NCBI GenBank assembly: GCA_963835775.1
Contig: CAWIHB010000002.1
Location: 190,713-254,712 of the forward strand
Source: Palsa-504 sp963835775
Lineage (GTDB): Bacteria; Actinomycetota; Actinomycetes; Streptosporangiales; Streptosporangiaceae
Direction of reading: 5' to 3'
DNA length: 64,000 bases
The translations under genes were made by a program, and so were the position numbers. Of this stretch, positions 49,821 to 59,052 are shown piece after piece. Each line of letters opens with the position of its first letter. The stretch's first letter is position 1. The notes under the pieces are model-generated. The model was not told the DNA's origin. It saw nothing but the letters and a program-made list of their open reading frames with translations, and did not search any database.

Positions 49821-50268
49821 AGGCCCGGTGGCCAGCGAGCACAGGATCGTCGTCGGTGTGGACGGATCGCAGCCCGCACAGCAGGCCCTGCGCTGGGCCG
49901 CTCACCTGGCCGCCATCTTCGGCGCCCGGCTGGACGCCGTGACCGCCTGGGACTTCCCGGCCAGCTACGGCTGGGCTCCCGTGCCGTCCGACTGGGACCC
50001 GGCCGGGGACATGCGGAAGTCGCTCGACGAGACCGTGCGGGCCGTCTTCGGCGATCAGCCGCCGGCCGCCCTGCGGCGGGAGGTCCGCGAAGGCGGCGCG
50101 GCCAAGGTCCTGATCGAGGCCAGCCAGGGTGCGACCATGCTGGTAGTCGGCAGCCGCGGCCACGGCGGCTTTGCCGGGCTGCTGCTCGGCTCGGTCAGCG
50201 CGAACGTCGCCGAGCACGCCTCCTGCCCGGTGCTGATCATTCACGGTGACCAGCCGCCGCCCGCCTGA
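49813..50268 (+). CDS. Universal stress protein (UspA family)
   Basis: A 151-residue single-domain UspA protein. It begins RIVVGVDGSQPAQQALRWAA and ends with the ATP-binding motif VVGSRGHGGFAGLLLGSVSA, so it belongs to the nucleotide-binding subgroup. GGAGCAGAAG precedes the ATG, which lies within the end of the upstream hypothetical gene. Stress or dormancy role by family. Confidence 0.93.
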   Translation: MTEGPVASEHRIVVGVDGSQPAQQALRWAAHLAAIFGARLDAVTAWDFPASYGWAPVPSDWDPAGDMRKSLDETVRAVFGDQPPAALRREVREGGAAKVLIEASQGATMLVVGSRGHGGFAGLLLGSVSANVAEHASCPVLIIHGDQPPPA

Positions 50269-50270
50269 AC

Positions 50271-51038
50271 CTACGCCGTGGCCGGCCGTGCTGAGGTCAG
50301 CGAGGCGAATACAACAGTGGAACTGAGGTAATGCCCGGTGCCGTAGTCGAAAGCGCCGCCGCATGTAATCAGCCGCAGAGCCGCGTAGTCGGTCGCGCCG
50401 TAAATCGCTTTCGCCGGGAATTCGGATTTGAGGTACTCGCGGACACCGGTGACCCGGAAAATGGCCGTGACCCCGTTGGCCAGAGTTACGTCGATGGTGT
50501 CTCCCGGGCGGAGCGCGCCGAGCCGGAAGAAGACGGCCGGGCCCTGATAACTGTCGACGTGACCTTCGATGACCGACGACCCGATCTGGCCGGGCGTGGC
50601 CGAGTACTTGTACCATGCCGCCTCGCCGGAACTGGTTATCAGCGACGGGACCTGGATGGTGCCATCGGGGTTGACGCCCAGGTGCAGGAGTTCCGAGTCC
50701 ACCCCGATGGCCGGGATTTGGACCGACACCGGCAGCGAACGCTGCAGCCGGGGCCCGTGGCCCGCCGGGTCAAGCACGCCCGCCGCGGCTGCGGCAGGCT
50801 GCGGCGCGTGCCGCTGGGACATGATGGCGACGCCCACGATGGCGGCTCCCGCCAGGATGAGCAGGACGCCGGCCACCCCGGCCAGCCGCGCCGGGACGCT
50901 TACCGTCCTGGCCGGCGGACGGGCGTAACCGCCTTCCGGCCACGAGGCGACTACGCGAAACCCGGCTACCCGCGGCCACCTCGCATCCCCCAATGCCGGC
51001 GCCCTCCCTCCGTGTTCTTCAGGTGCTCTACCGGCCAA
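50271..51038 (-). CDS. Class F-like sortase
   Basis: A sortase of about 255 residues: N-terminal cytoplasmic region, membrane segment VAGVLLILAGAAIVGVAI at about 55-72, then the sortase barrel with SVQIPAIGVDSELLHLGVNP, catalytic His160 in VIEGHVDSYQGPAVF and Cys226 in LRLITCGGAFDYGTGHYLSS. The TLITCGG-type motif is the transpeptidase site. The start is uncertain: TTG at 51038 is the only listed start in this part of the frame and lacks a good ribosome binding site. A candidate substrate is encoded divergently. Confidence 0.85.
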   Translation of the reverse strand: MAGRAPEEHGGRAPALGDARWPRVAGFRVVASWPEGGYARPPARTVSVPARLAGVAGVLLILAGAAIVGVAIMSQRHAPQPAAAAAGVLDPAGHGPRLQRSLPVSVQIPAIGVDSELLHLGVNPDGTIQVPSLITSSGEAAWYKYSATPGQIGSSVIEGHVDSYQGPAVFFRLGALRPGDTIDVTLANGVTAIFRVTGVREYLKSEFPAKAIYGATDYAALRLITCGGAFDYGTGHYLSSTVVFASLTSARPATA

Positions 51039-51196
51039 GCCTAATATTGCGCTGTTGAGCGCGCCATTCCCCGTTTGTGCCGCCCACCGGGCTTAGCATT
51101 ATGGTCGCCTGCGCAGCCACTGGCCGGCCACGCTTTCCTTCTCGGGCCGGTTTCTGCGGCCGGGAAGAGGGAAAAGCCCCGCATGAAGGAGGTTCA

Positions 51197-51688
51197 ATGA
51201 AGGTGCGCGCAGCGACCGCGGGTCCGGCCCTCAGGGTGAGCCTCAGGGTGAGCCTCGGGGTAAGACTGACCGCCGTCGGCTGGGGCGCTTTGATCCTGCT
51301 CGGCGCGGTCGGCGTTTCGGCCTGCTCGTCCGGATCGACGCCGTCGTCGGTGTTCACCCCGTCGGGCGGCTCGGCCACCGCCACCGCCACCGCCACCGTC
51401 TCGTCCACGTCCACCTCCGCCACCAGCGCCAGCACCAGCACCAGCACCTCGGCCAGCACCTCGGCCAGCACCTCGACGTCCCCCTCGGCTTCGCCAAGCG
51501 CCAGTCCCAGCCCGAGTCCCAGCCCGTCGCCGTCGCCGAGCACGTCGTACCCGACCGAGGCCCCGGTCACCGGGGGCGGCGGGACGGCCGGCCTGCAGGA
51601 CGGCCTGCTGTTCGCCATCGGCGCGGCGGCGATCCTGGCCGGCGCCGGGAGCATCCTCTACCGCAGGAAGCTGAACCGGAGCCGCTGA
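51197..51688 (+). CDS. Cell-wall/surface protein with sortase-like tail
   Basis: A 163-residue protein. GAAGGAGG precedes the ATG. It has a signal segment (WGALILLGAVGVSACSS, which also looks like a lipobox with Cys) and a long Ser/Thr/Pro-rich stalk. The end is PTEAPVTGGGGTAG, a hydrophobic helix LLFAIGAAAILAGAGSIL and the basic tail YRRKLNRSR. That is the order of a sortase sorting signal, although PVTGG departs from LPxTG. It is divergent from the sortase gene about 160 bp away, so it is a good candidate substrate. Confidence 0.78.
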   Translation: MKVRAATAGPALRVSLRVSLGVRLTAVGWGALILLGAVGVSACSSGSTPSSVFTPSGGSATATATATVSSTSTSATSASTSTSTSASTSASTSTSPSASPSASPSPSPSPSPSPSTSYPTEAPVTGGGGTAGLQDGLLFAIGAAAILAGAGSILYRRKLNRSR

Positions 51689-51720
51689 AGCCGCGCGCGA
51701 ATCAGCGAAAGGGCACCCCG

Positions 51721-52440
51721 ATGCTGACCGGCGCGGCCGTCTGCCCGCATCCGCCGCTGCTGGTCCCTGCGGCGACCGGCGCGCCGGGTCCGGCTGACCT
51801 CGAGCTCGAGCGGCTGCGGGCCGCATGCCGCCAGGCCGTCGCCGACCTGATCGGCGAGCGGCCGGACCTGGTCGCGGTCGTGGGCGGAGCCGCGCACACC
51901 GCCCAGTTCCCGGCCGGCGCACCGGGCAGCCTGCGCGAGTTCGGCATCCCGTCCACCGTGGGCGGCCCCCAACACCCTGACCCCCAAGGCCCCCCCAGCC
52001 TGCCGCTGGCCCTGACCATCGGGAAGTGGCTGCTCTCCCAGGCCGCCGGGCCGGTGCCTGCCGTCTGGTGGGGGATCGCGTCGGACGCACCCGCCGCCGA
52101 ATGCCTGGAACTGGGGGAGAAGCTGGCCGCGCTCGCGCCCCGGGTCGCGCTGCTGGCCCTGGGCGACGGACCCGGCCGCCGGGCCCGAGGTGCCCCGGGC
52201 GCCCCGGACGCGGACGCCGACCGCTACGACGACCAGGTGGCAGCGGCGCTCGCCGCCGCCGACGCCAGCGCACTGGCCGCGCTCGACCCCGCCGCGGACC
52301 GCAGGCTGTTCGTGCCGGGCCGGGCCGCCTGGCAGGTCCTGGCCGGCGCGGCCGGCCGGGACGCGTTCACCGGGGACCTGCGCTACCGGGCCTTCCCGTT
52401 CGAGGTGACCTACCTGGTGGCCCGCTGGCACCGCCGCTGA
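51721..52440 (+). CDS. LigB-like (class III extradiol dioxygenase fold) protein
   Basis: A 239-residue protein: TGAAVCPHPPLLVPAATGAP, then RPDLVAVVGGAAHTAQFPAG and LPLALTIGKWLLSQAAGPVP, ending RAFPFEVTYLVARWHRR. The PHPPLLVP start matches class III dioxygenase-like proteins found just upstream of miaA in actinobacteria. The metal-binding residues are only partly preserved, so it may be non-catalytic. It lies 10 bp before miaA. Confidence 0.78.
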   Translation: MLTGAAVCPHPPLLVPAATGAPGPADLELERLRAACRQAVADLIGERPDLVAVVGGAAHTAQFPAGAPGSLREFGIPSTVGGPQHPDPQGPPSLPLALTIGKWLLSQAAGPVPAVWWGIASDAPAAECLELGEKLAALAPRVALLALGDGPGRRARGAPGAPDADADRYDDQVAAALAAADASALAALDPAADRRLFVPGRAAWQVLAGAAGRDAFTGDLRYRAFPFEVTYLVARWHRR

Positions 52441-52456
52441 CGGCACACTGGTGGGC

Positions 52457-53353
<897 letters not shown>

Positions 53354-53359
<6 letters not shown>

Positions 53360-53866
53360 CGGATCCTTCCAGCTTTCCCCGTCGGGAAGCAGGTTAGCGG
53401 CCTCGGCGGGACCCCAGCTGCCGCGGGCGTAGGGGTGCACGGGTACCACGTCGCCGAGGACCGGGTCGACGACCCGCCAGGCGGCCTCAACCGTGTCCTG
53501 GTCACTGGCAGGCACTTGCCCGCCCGGATCAGGATCGGCACGCCCGCCCAGCGCCAGGAGTCTGCCTCGAGCCTGATCGCCGCGTAGGTCTCGGTCACCG
53601 ACTTCGGGTCCACGCCCGCGACCTGGAGGTAGCCCTCGTACTGCCCCTTGACCGTGCGCTGCGGGGTCAGGGGCATCAGCGCGCCGATGAGCTGCGACTT
53701 GGCCGCGCGCCAGGAATCCAGGCCGGTTCCGTCCGGCGGTTCGGCCAGGACGGTGGCCAGCACCTGGAGCATGTGGTTCTGGATCACGTCCTTGATCGCG
53801 CCGGTCTTGTCGTAGAAGCTGCCCCGGTCGGCGACGTCGAACGCCTCCGCCACCGGCACCCGGCAC
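53354..53866 (-). pseudogene. Glucose-6-phosphate dehydrogenase (zwf) remnant
   Basis: The minus strand reads VPVAEAFDVADRGSFYDKTG, then AIKDVIQNHMLQVLATVLAE and WRWAGVPILIRAGKCLPVT, the middle of G6PDH. It then changes frame to DTVEAAWRVVDPVLGDVVPV, continuing HPYARGSWGPAEAANLLPDG and ESWKDPS with a stop, the authentic C-terminus. The NADP-binding N-terminal half and roughly 100 residues before the C-terminus are missing. It is a clear relic with at least two deletions. Confidence 0.88.
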
Positions 53867-53889
53867 CTGGCGCGGGCTGCGCTGGGCGA

Positions 53890-54537
53890 TCAGGCCGTCC
53901 GGCGCTGGGCCAGCTCCCGCACCTCCCGGGGCAGCGCCTCGGCGGCCAGCAGCCGCGGCAGCAGGTCCGCCTCGGTGGTCACCGCCCGGAAGCAGACGGC
54001 GATGGTCACGTCGTGTTCCGGGCGGTGGGTGATCTCGATCAGGTCACCGGCGCGGATCTCACCGGACTCGATCACCCGGAAGTAGGCCCCGGGGATGGCG
54101 GCCAGCGTGAACCGCTTGATCCAGCCCGCCTGCGCCAGCCAGCCCTGGAAGGTGCCGCAGGGTACCCGGGGACAGGACACCTCGAGGATCACGTCGGGCC
54201 CGATCCGCCAGCGCTCGCCGATCAGCGCGGCGTTGACGTCGATGCCCTCGGTGGTCAGGTTCTCGCCGAACACCCCGTTCGGCAGCGGCCGGGCCAGCTC
54301 GGTGGCCCAGAAGTCGAGGTCCTCCCGCGCGTAGGCGTAGACCGCCTGGTCGGGTCCGCCATGATTGCGTACGTCATAGACCCGGTCGCCGGCCAGGCCG
54401 ACCATGCCGAGGCCCTTGGCCCGGGCGGGCGTGACCATGACCGGGCCGTCGACGGGCCGTTTGTCGATGCCGGTCAGCTTTATTTCCTTCCACGGGTTGA
54501 GCCGCGGCTGGCCGACATTGACCGAAAGTAGCCTCAT
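53890..54537 (-). CDS. MOSC-domain protein (YiiM-like)
   Basis: A 215-residue MOSC protein, related to molybdenum cofactor sulfurase C-terminal domains. It shows LLSVNVGQPRLNPWKEIKLT, then GDRVYDVRNHGGPDQAVYAY, GVFGENLTTEGIDVNAALIG and the conserved Cys in LEVSCPRVPCGTFQGWL. Family members reduce N-hydroxylated bases when bearing a molybdenum cofactor. Start ATG 54537. No close partner gene is present. Confidence 0.9.
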   Translation of the reverse strand: MRLLSVNVGQPRLNPWKEIKLTGIDKRPVDGPVMVTPARAKGLGMVGLAGDRVYDVRNHGGPDQAVYAYAREDLDFWATELARPLPNGVFGENLTTEGIDVNAALIGERWRIGPDVILEVSCPRVPCGTFQGWLAQAGWIKRFTLAAIPGAYFRVIESGEIRAGDLIEITHRPEHDVTIAVCFRAVTTEADLLPRLLAAEALPREVRELAQRRTA

Positions 54538-54557
54538 ACTTCTATTACATCTGACTC

Positions 54558-55682
54558 TTACATCTGATTGGCGAGCTGGTAGGCGCGTTTGGCATTGTCG
54601 GCGCAGAGCATCCGGGCCAGCCGCACCACGGCCCGTTCCGAATAAAGACCTTCCGCCAGGCCGGCCGACAAGAAGCCGGACAGCGCGGTCCGGAAGCCCG
54701 CCGCGCCCAAGTAGAACAGTTCCGGCAGCCCGAAGGCATCAGAAGAGAAGAGGAACTTGCCGTACGGTGCGAGCTCGAGCGCCTCGGCCAGCAGCACCGC
54801 GGCGCGGGCGCCCAGGTTATGGGTGGCCAGCCCCACGTCGACGTAGACCTGCGGGAACACCTGGGCCAGGTAGCCGGCCTCCCGGTGGAAGGGGTAGTTG
54901 TGCAGCAGCATGACCGGAACCCCGGTCGGCTGGATGGCCCGCAGCAGCGGGGTGAGCAGCAGCGGGTTGCAGCGGTGCAGGTCGACGTCGCTGTCCCCGT
55001 AGCCGACGTGGAACTGCACCGGCAGCCGCAGGTCCACGCCGCACCAGATGAGGAACCGCTGCAAGGTCTCGTCGGCCAGCCGGAGCGGGCCCGAGCCCAG
55101 CCAGCGGCCCGCGGCGGCCGCCACCTCGGCGTCGGACGGCCGTTCCGGGGCGAGGTCGAGCCCGGTCCGGTAGGCGGCGATCGACTTCACGCCGACCGCC
55201 GCGGCGGTCCTGGTGGCCAGCGCGGACCGCACCGCGTCGGCGAAACCCGCGGCGCCGATCCCGGCCGCCGCGACGTCCTCGGCGACCCGCTCCAGCCGGA
55301 CGATCTCGTGCGCGGTCGCGCCCGCCAGCCCGGCCAGCTCGGCCGGTGAGGTCAGCGGCTCCGGGGTGAAGCCGGTGTCCACGCACAGCACGGACAGCCC
55401 GGCCGCCTGCAGGAACCGCTTGCTCACCTCGGTCACGCCGATCTCGGCCCGGCGCGCCGCGTAATCGGCGATGTCGGCGTGCGCGGGCAGGCCCAGGACG
55501 GGCGGGCACAGCCGGCGGAACGTGAACCCGGCCTGCGAGTCGAACACCGACCCGCCGGGCACGCCCGGTCCCTCGGTCAGCATCGACTCCAGCGTCGCCT
55601 CGTCCGCGTCCCGGCCCAGCACCCCGTGACAGTGGTGGTCGACCAGAAGCTGGTCGGCGACGCAGGCGAGCAGCCCGGGCAC
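54558..55682 (-). CDS. FluG-type amidohydrolase
   Basis: A 374-residue metal-dependent amidohydrolase (Amidohydro_2, like the N-terminal domain of FluG). The metal-binding start is LLVDHHCHGVLGRDADEATL. Further blocks are VQFHVGYGDSDVDLHRCNPL, VMLLHNYPFHREAGYLAQVF, VYVDVGLATHNLGARA and LFSSDAFGLPELFYLGAAGF, with the final Asp. Such proteins often occur with glutamine-synthetase-like gamma-glutamyl ligases; none is in view. The GTG start is two bases after the permease stop, so the pair is an operon and the substrate is probably imported. Confidence 0.86.
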   Translation of the reverse strand: MPGLLACVADQLLVDHHCHGVLGRDADEATLESMLTEGPGVPGGSVFDSQAGFTFRRLCPPVLGLPAHADIADYAARRAEIGVTEVSKRFLQAAGLSVLCVDTGFTPEPLTSPAELAGLAGATAHEIVRLERVAEDVAAAGIGAAGFADAVRSALATRTAAAVGVKSIAAYRTGLDLAPERPSDAEVAAAAGRWLGSGPLRLADETLQRFLIWCGVDLRLPVQFHVGYGDSDVDLHRCNPLLLTPLLRAIQPTGVPVMLLHNYPFHREAGYLAQVFPQVYVDVGLATHNLGARAAVLLAEALELAPYGKFLFSSDAFGLPELFYLGAAGFRTALSGFLSAGLAEGLYSERAVVRLARMLCADNAKRAYQLANQM

Positions 55683-55684
55683 TC

Positions 55685-57196
55685 CTAAGACGCCTCGTCA
55701 CGCGCGGCCGCGAGCCCTGGGCTGGACGCCGCTGCCTGCTCCTCTCCCGGCGCCTTGATGCCCTCGCGGGCGGCCAGCGCGACTCCGAGCCGGCGTGCCG
55801 TGCCGGCTGCGAAGATGACCGCGATGACCGCGGCCAGCAGCCAGGCGCCCGACACGACGGGGAACCACGCGGCGTCGCCGGTCGGGTACGGGATCATGTT
55901 GCGGTACAGCGTGTAGCCCAGCACGATCAGGCCCGCGACCGGGATCACGATCTGCCACGTCGGCACCGGGAGCTTCCGCCGGACGAACACCAGCATGATG
56001 CAGCCGATCGAGGCCAGCACGTAGGCGACCAGCAGAATCAGCGTGCCGATGGTGCCCGACCACAGGAAGCTTTCGAACGCGGTGGCGTGGAAGGCCGTCG
56101 CGTAGATGATGATGATCAGCGCCGACATGGCCGTGATCACCACGGTAGCGTTGGCCGGGGTGCCCCAGCGCGAGCCCGCGCCGACCCCGCGTGCCCCGCG
56201 GGCGTCCCGGGACAGCGCGTACATCAGCCGAGCCGCCCCGACCGTGGAGGCCAGGCAGCAGCCGAAGGCACTGACCGTGGTGCCGAGCGTGATCAGGTCC
56301 CCGACCCAGTGGCCGACATAGGAGGAGCCCAGGTCGCCCAGCAGCGACGGCGAAGCGACGAAGTTCTTGACGCCCGCCGCGCTGGTGCCGAACCCCATCA
56401 TCTCGACCGCGGTCACCACGGTGAAGTAGACGCCGCCGAACACCGCGACGCCGAAGATCGCGCGCGGGATGTCGCGGGTCGGCCGCCTGGCTTCCTCGCC
56501 CAGGGTGGCCGCCGCCTCGAACCCGGCGAACGACAGGAAGCCGAACACCACGCCGAGGAACAGGTCGTTGGTACCCGTCCCCGGCGCCACCGAGAACACG
56601 CTCAAGGTGAAGTGCTCGTGCCCGGGCGCGTTCCCGGCCAGCAGCCTGACCAGCACCACGACGGTGACGATCAGGATCAGCGCGACCGTGGTGCCCTCGA
56701 CCGACAGCAGGATGCTCGCGCCGCGCCTGGCCGGCATGACGGCCAGCAGCAGCGTCAGCGCCAGGGCCACCGCGACCAGGATCCACGGCGCCCAGGTCGG
56801 CGGGTTCGGCCAGGCGCCGATCTCCTGCAGGAACGCGGTGCCGAAGATGCCGGCCGCGCTCGCGGTAACCACCGCGTAGAACGTGTAGGTGCCGAGCATG
56901 CCCCAGCCCGCGACCACCCCCGCCCGCGGCCCGAGCGTCGCGCCGACGAACGCGTAGACCGAGCCGGAGTGATGGAAGTACTGGCACAGCCGGACAAAGG
57001 AGTAGGCCACGAGCAGCACGCCCACGGCCGCGATGAGGAAGGTCAGCGGCACCGCGCGGCCCGCATAGGTCGCGCCTCCCTGCGGGTTGATGTTCGCGGC
57101 CATGCTCGGCGCCATCAGCGCCACGGACAGGCCGACCGCCGCCCAGATGGACAGTGATCGCTTGAGTCCCGGGCCTCCGGACGGAGTAGCTGCCAT
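55685..57196 (-). CDS. APC-family amino acid/polyamine permease
   Basis: A 503-residue permease with about twelve membrane segments, for example WAAVGLSVALMAPSMAANIN and FGFLSFAGFEAAATLGEEAR, the latter the typical APC helix 6 region. ATG 57196 follows AAGGAGGAGCAC. A Gly/Ala-rich cytoplasmic tail ends the protein. It is the first gene of a two-gene operon with the FluG-type amidohydrolase and likely imports its substrate or an amine/amino acid precursor. Confidence 0.9.
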   Translation of the reverse strand: MAATPSGGPGLKRSLSIWAAVGLSVALMAPSMAANINPQGGATYAGRAVPLTFLIAAVGVLLVAYSFVRLCQYFHHSGSVYAFVGATLGPRAGVVAGWGMLGTYTFYAVVTASAAGIFGTAFLQEIGAWPNPPTWAPWILVAVALALTLLLAVMPARRGASILLSVEGTTVALILIVTVVVLVRLLAGNAPGHEHFTLSVFSVAPGTGTNDLFLGVVFGFLSFAGFEAAATLGEEARRPTRDIPRAIFGVAVFGGVYFTVVTAVEMMGFGTSAAGVKNFVASPSLLGDLGSSYVGHWVGDLITLGTTVSAFGCCLASTVGAARLMYALSRDARGARGVGAGSRWGTPANATVVITAMSALIIIIYATAFHATAFESFLWSGTIGTLILLVAYVLASIGCIMLVFVRRKLPVPTWQIVIPVAGLIVLGYTLYRNMIPYPTGDAAWFPVVSGAWLLAAVIAVIFAAGTARRLGVALAAREGIKAPGEEQAAASSPGLAAARDEAS

Positions 57197-57427
57197 GTGC
57201 TCCTCCTTAGCTGTCTCCGTTCCCCATAGTGTCCCTCCGGCCCGCACGCCACGGAAGGGGCAAAAGGTGCGAAACATCGGTTGGACCAGCTATTACCCAG
57301 GCTGTGCTGGCGGCTGGCCTGACGGTACCGTCATGTTCCCGTTCCGGCTCGTAAATCCTGATTGAACCAATTTGCGTCCTCGCGCGTCACTGACAGTAGG
57401 AGCAATTAGGTAAGGAGGTGACCCACT

Positions 57428-58033
57428 GTGAGTGGTGCCTATCCGGTGCTTAACGTGGGTTCCTCCGGCTCTGCGGATGCCTCGCGTCCGGCCGGACCGG
57501 CCGGGACCCCAGGGCCCCGCAGCGTCAGGAGTCCGCAGGGCCGCTGGTCCCGTGCCTTCCGCGGCGTGCCCGCGTCCGTGCCGGAGGCGCGCCGGTTCGT
57601 GGCCGGTCTGCTGGCCGGCTGCCCCGGCCGGGAAGTCCTCATGACCTGCGTGTCCGAGCTGGCCGCGAACGCGATCGAGCACACCGACTCGGGTCGCGGC
57701 GGGGTGTTCATCGTCGAGGTCGACTGCCCGCGCGACGGCGTGGCCCGGGTCGCGGTCACCGACGAGGGCAGTTCGTTGGTGCCGGCGCCCGGCTCGCTCA
57801 ACCTGATGGCCGAGGGCGGCCGCGGGCTGGCCATGGTGGCCGCCTGCACCAGCCGCTGGGGCTACGCCGAAGCCCACCCTGGCCGCAGGGGCTGCGCCGA
57901 CGCCCACCCCGGCCGCACCGTGTGGGCCGAAGCCTGCTGGCCGGTCCCCGTCCCCTCACCCCGTCAGCCCGCCTCCCGCCGTCCCCGTCTCTCGTTGCCC
58001 CCGCCCGACCTGCCCCCCGACTCCGCCGCCTGA
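57428..58033 (+). CDS. RsbW-like ATP-binding regulator (HATPase)
   Basis: A 201-residue protein with a central GHKL ATPase domain of the anti-sigma kinase type: FRGVPASVPEARRFVAGLLA, then LMTCVSELAANAIEHTDSGR with the N-box, ARVAVTDEGSS as the G1 box and GGRGLAMVAACTSRWGY as the G2 box. The N-terminal 40 and C-terminal 50 residues are Pro/Gly-rich. AAGGAGGTGACCCACT precedes the GTG. Such proteins are numerous in actinobacteria and regulate sigma or anti-anti-sigma factors. Confidence 0.88.
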   Translation: MSGAYPVLNVGSSGSADASRPAGPAGTPGPRSVRSPQGRWSRAFRGVPASVPEARRFVAGLLAGCPGREVLMTCVSELAANAIEHTDSGRGGVFIVEVDCPRDGVARVAVTDEGSSLVPAPGSLNLMAEGGRGLAMVAACTSRWGYAEAHPGRRGCADAHPGRTVWAEACWPVPVPSPRQPASRRPRLSLPPPDLPPDSAA

Positions 58034-58516
58034 CCCTGCCCCCCGACCCCGCCGCCTGGTCAGGCTTAGCGGTCCCGTGACCCCCGTTAACATCACCGGT
58101 CACAGGCCTGGGCCTCCAAGCGGTCCGCGCGCCCAGGTCCGCCGGACTTTACGCGGAGTATCGGGGGCCTATGGCTTGGTGCCCCTTTCCGGGGTGAAAG
58201 CGTTCGCGATCACCAGATGGACGGTACTAGGGACGCGCCACTTCCGCATCAGTGGCCCCAGCGATCACATTTGCGCGTTGATTCCGGTTCTGCGGTTGAT
58301 TTGGGGTACTCCAGTACAGGAAATCAACCGCAGAACGCCAATCCACCGCGATATTGGGAGATATGGGACTGGTGTGACACCAGGGATGCACACCGGCGCC
58401 GGACACTGGCCTGTCCCCGGCAGCGTTGCCACTACCCTTGAACTTTGCCTGCCCAAAGTCTCTACCGGGACACTCACTAGCCGCGGAGTGATGCATCTCC
58501 AGTCCAGCACGTTCGT
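58034..58516. other. Gene-free region with dispersed-repeat hairpin
   Basis: About 480 bp without a supported gene. It contains a perfect 16-bp inverted repeat at 58287-58336 that belongs to a repeat family also found at 9034-9072. Confidence 0.6.
58287..58336. repeat. Hairpin of a dispersed repeat family
   Basis: GTTCTGCGGTTGATTT and its exact complement are separated by 18 bases that themselves include TACT and AGTA. Reading the minus strand from 58310 down, 31 of 39 bases match the single copy at 9034-9072 (shared block AATCAACCGCAGAAC). The plus-strand arm is a third occurrence of that block. Confidence 0.8.
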
Positions 58517-58538
58517 TATCTCGAATATGAGATACCCT
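58517..58538 (+). promoter_or_regulatory. Leaderless promoter with autoregulation-type dyad
   Basis: TATCTC and GAGATA face each other across six bases (58517-58534). They overlap TACCCT at 58533-58538, which lies seven bases before the ATG at 58546. The mRNA should start at or next to the ATG. The dyad is placed for repression by the XRE protein itself. Confidence 0.6.
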
Positions 58539-58545
58539 TTGCGGT

Positions 58546-59052
58546 ATGGACAGTAAACGCGGCCGGACGCCAGGTGCACCTGAGATCCCAGGGGTGCCCG
58601 GGGCCAGCGGTGGCATGGTCGGCCCAGGCCCGCGCCCAGGACCCGGACCCGAGCCGGGGGGCCCGGCCGGGCCGGAGGTCGCGCCCGGGCCGGGTGGCGC
58701 AACCGAGCCGGGTGGCGCAACCGAGCCGGGTACCGTGCTGCCGGTGATGCCGGGCTTCCGTGAGATGGCACTGCGCCGCCAGGCCGATGAGCAGGCGGCC
58801 CGCATGGCCGAGGACCGCAGCCGCCTGCTCCGTGAACTGGCCGGACAGCGCCAGGCGGTCGGCCTGTCGCAGACCGAGGTGGCGGCGCGCATGGGCACCT
58901 CCCAGTCTGCGGTGGCCCGGCTGGAATCCGGAATCGCGGACGTCCGCGCCTCGACGCTCGAACGCTACGCGGCCGCCGTCGGCGGCCAGATCACCTGGAA
59001 ACTCGACCGTCCCGGCGAAGGGGAAGGCACAGGGGAAGGAGCCAGCGGATGA
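58546..59052 (+). CDS. XRE-family DNA-binding protein
   Basis: A 168-residue protein. The first 65 residues are Gly/Pro repeats. Then comes a helix (FREMALRRQADEQAARMAED) and an XRE helix-turn-helix, ELAGQRQAVGLSQTEVAARM followed by GTSQSAVARLESGIADVRAS and TLERYAAAVGGQITWKL. The stop overlaps the start of the ClpP-like gene (ATGA), so they are translationally coupled. It probably regulates its own operon through the dyad overlapping the -10. Confidence 0.88.
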   Translation: MDSKRGRTPGAPEIPGVPGASGGMVGPGPRPGPGPEPGGPAGPEVAPGPGGATEPGGATEPGTVLPVMPGFREMALRRQADEQAARMAEDRSRLLRELAGQRQAVGLSQTEVAARMGTSQSAVARLESGIADVRASTLERYAAAVGGQITWKLDRPGEGEGTGEGASG

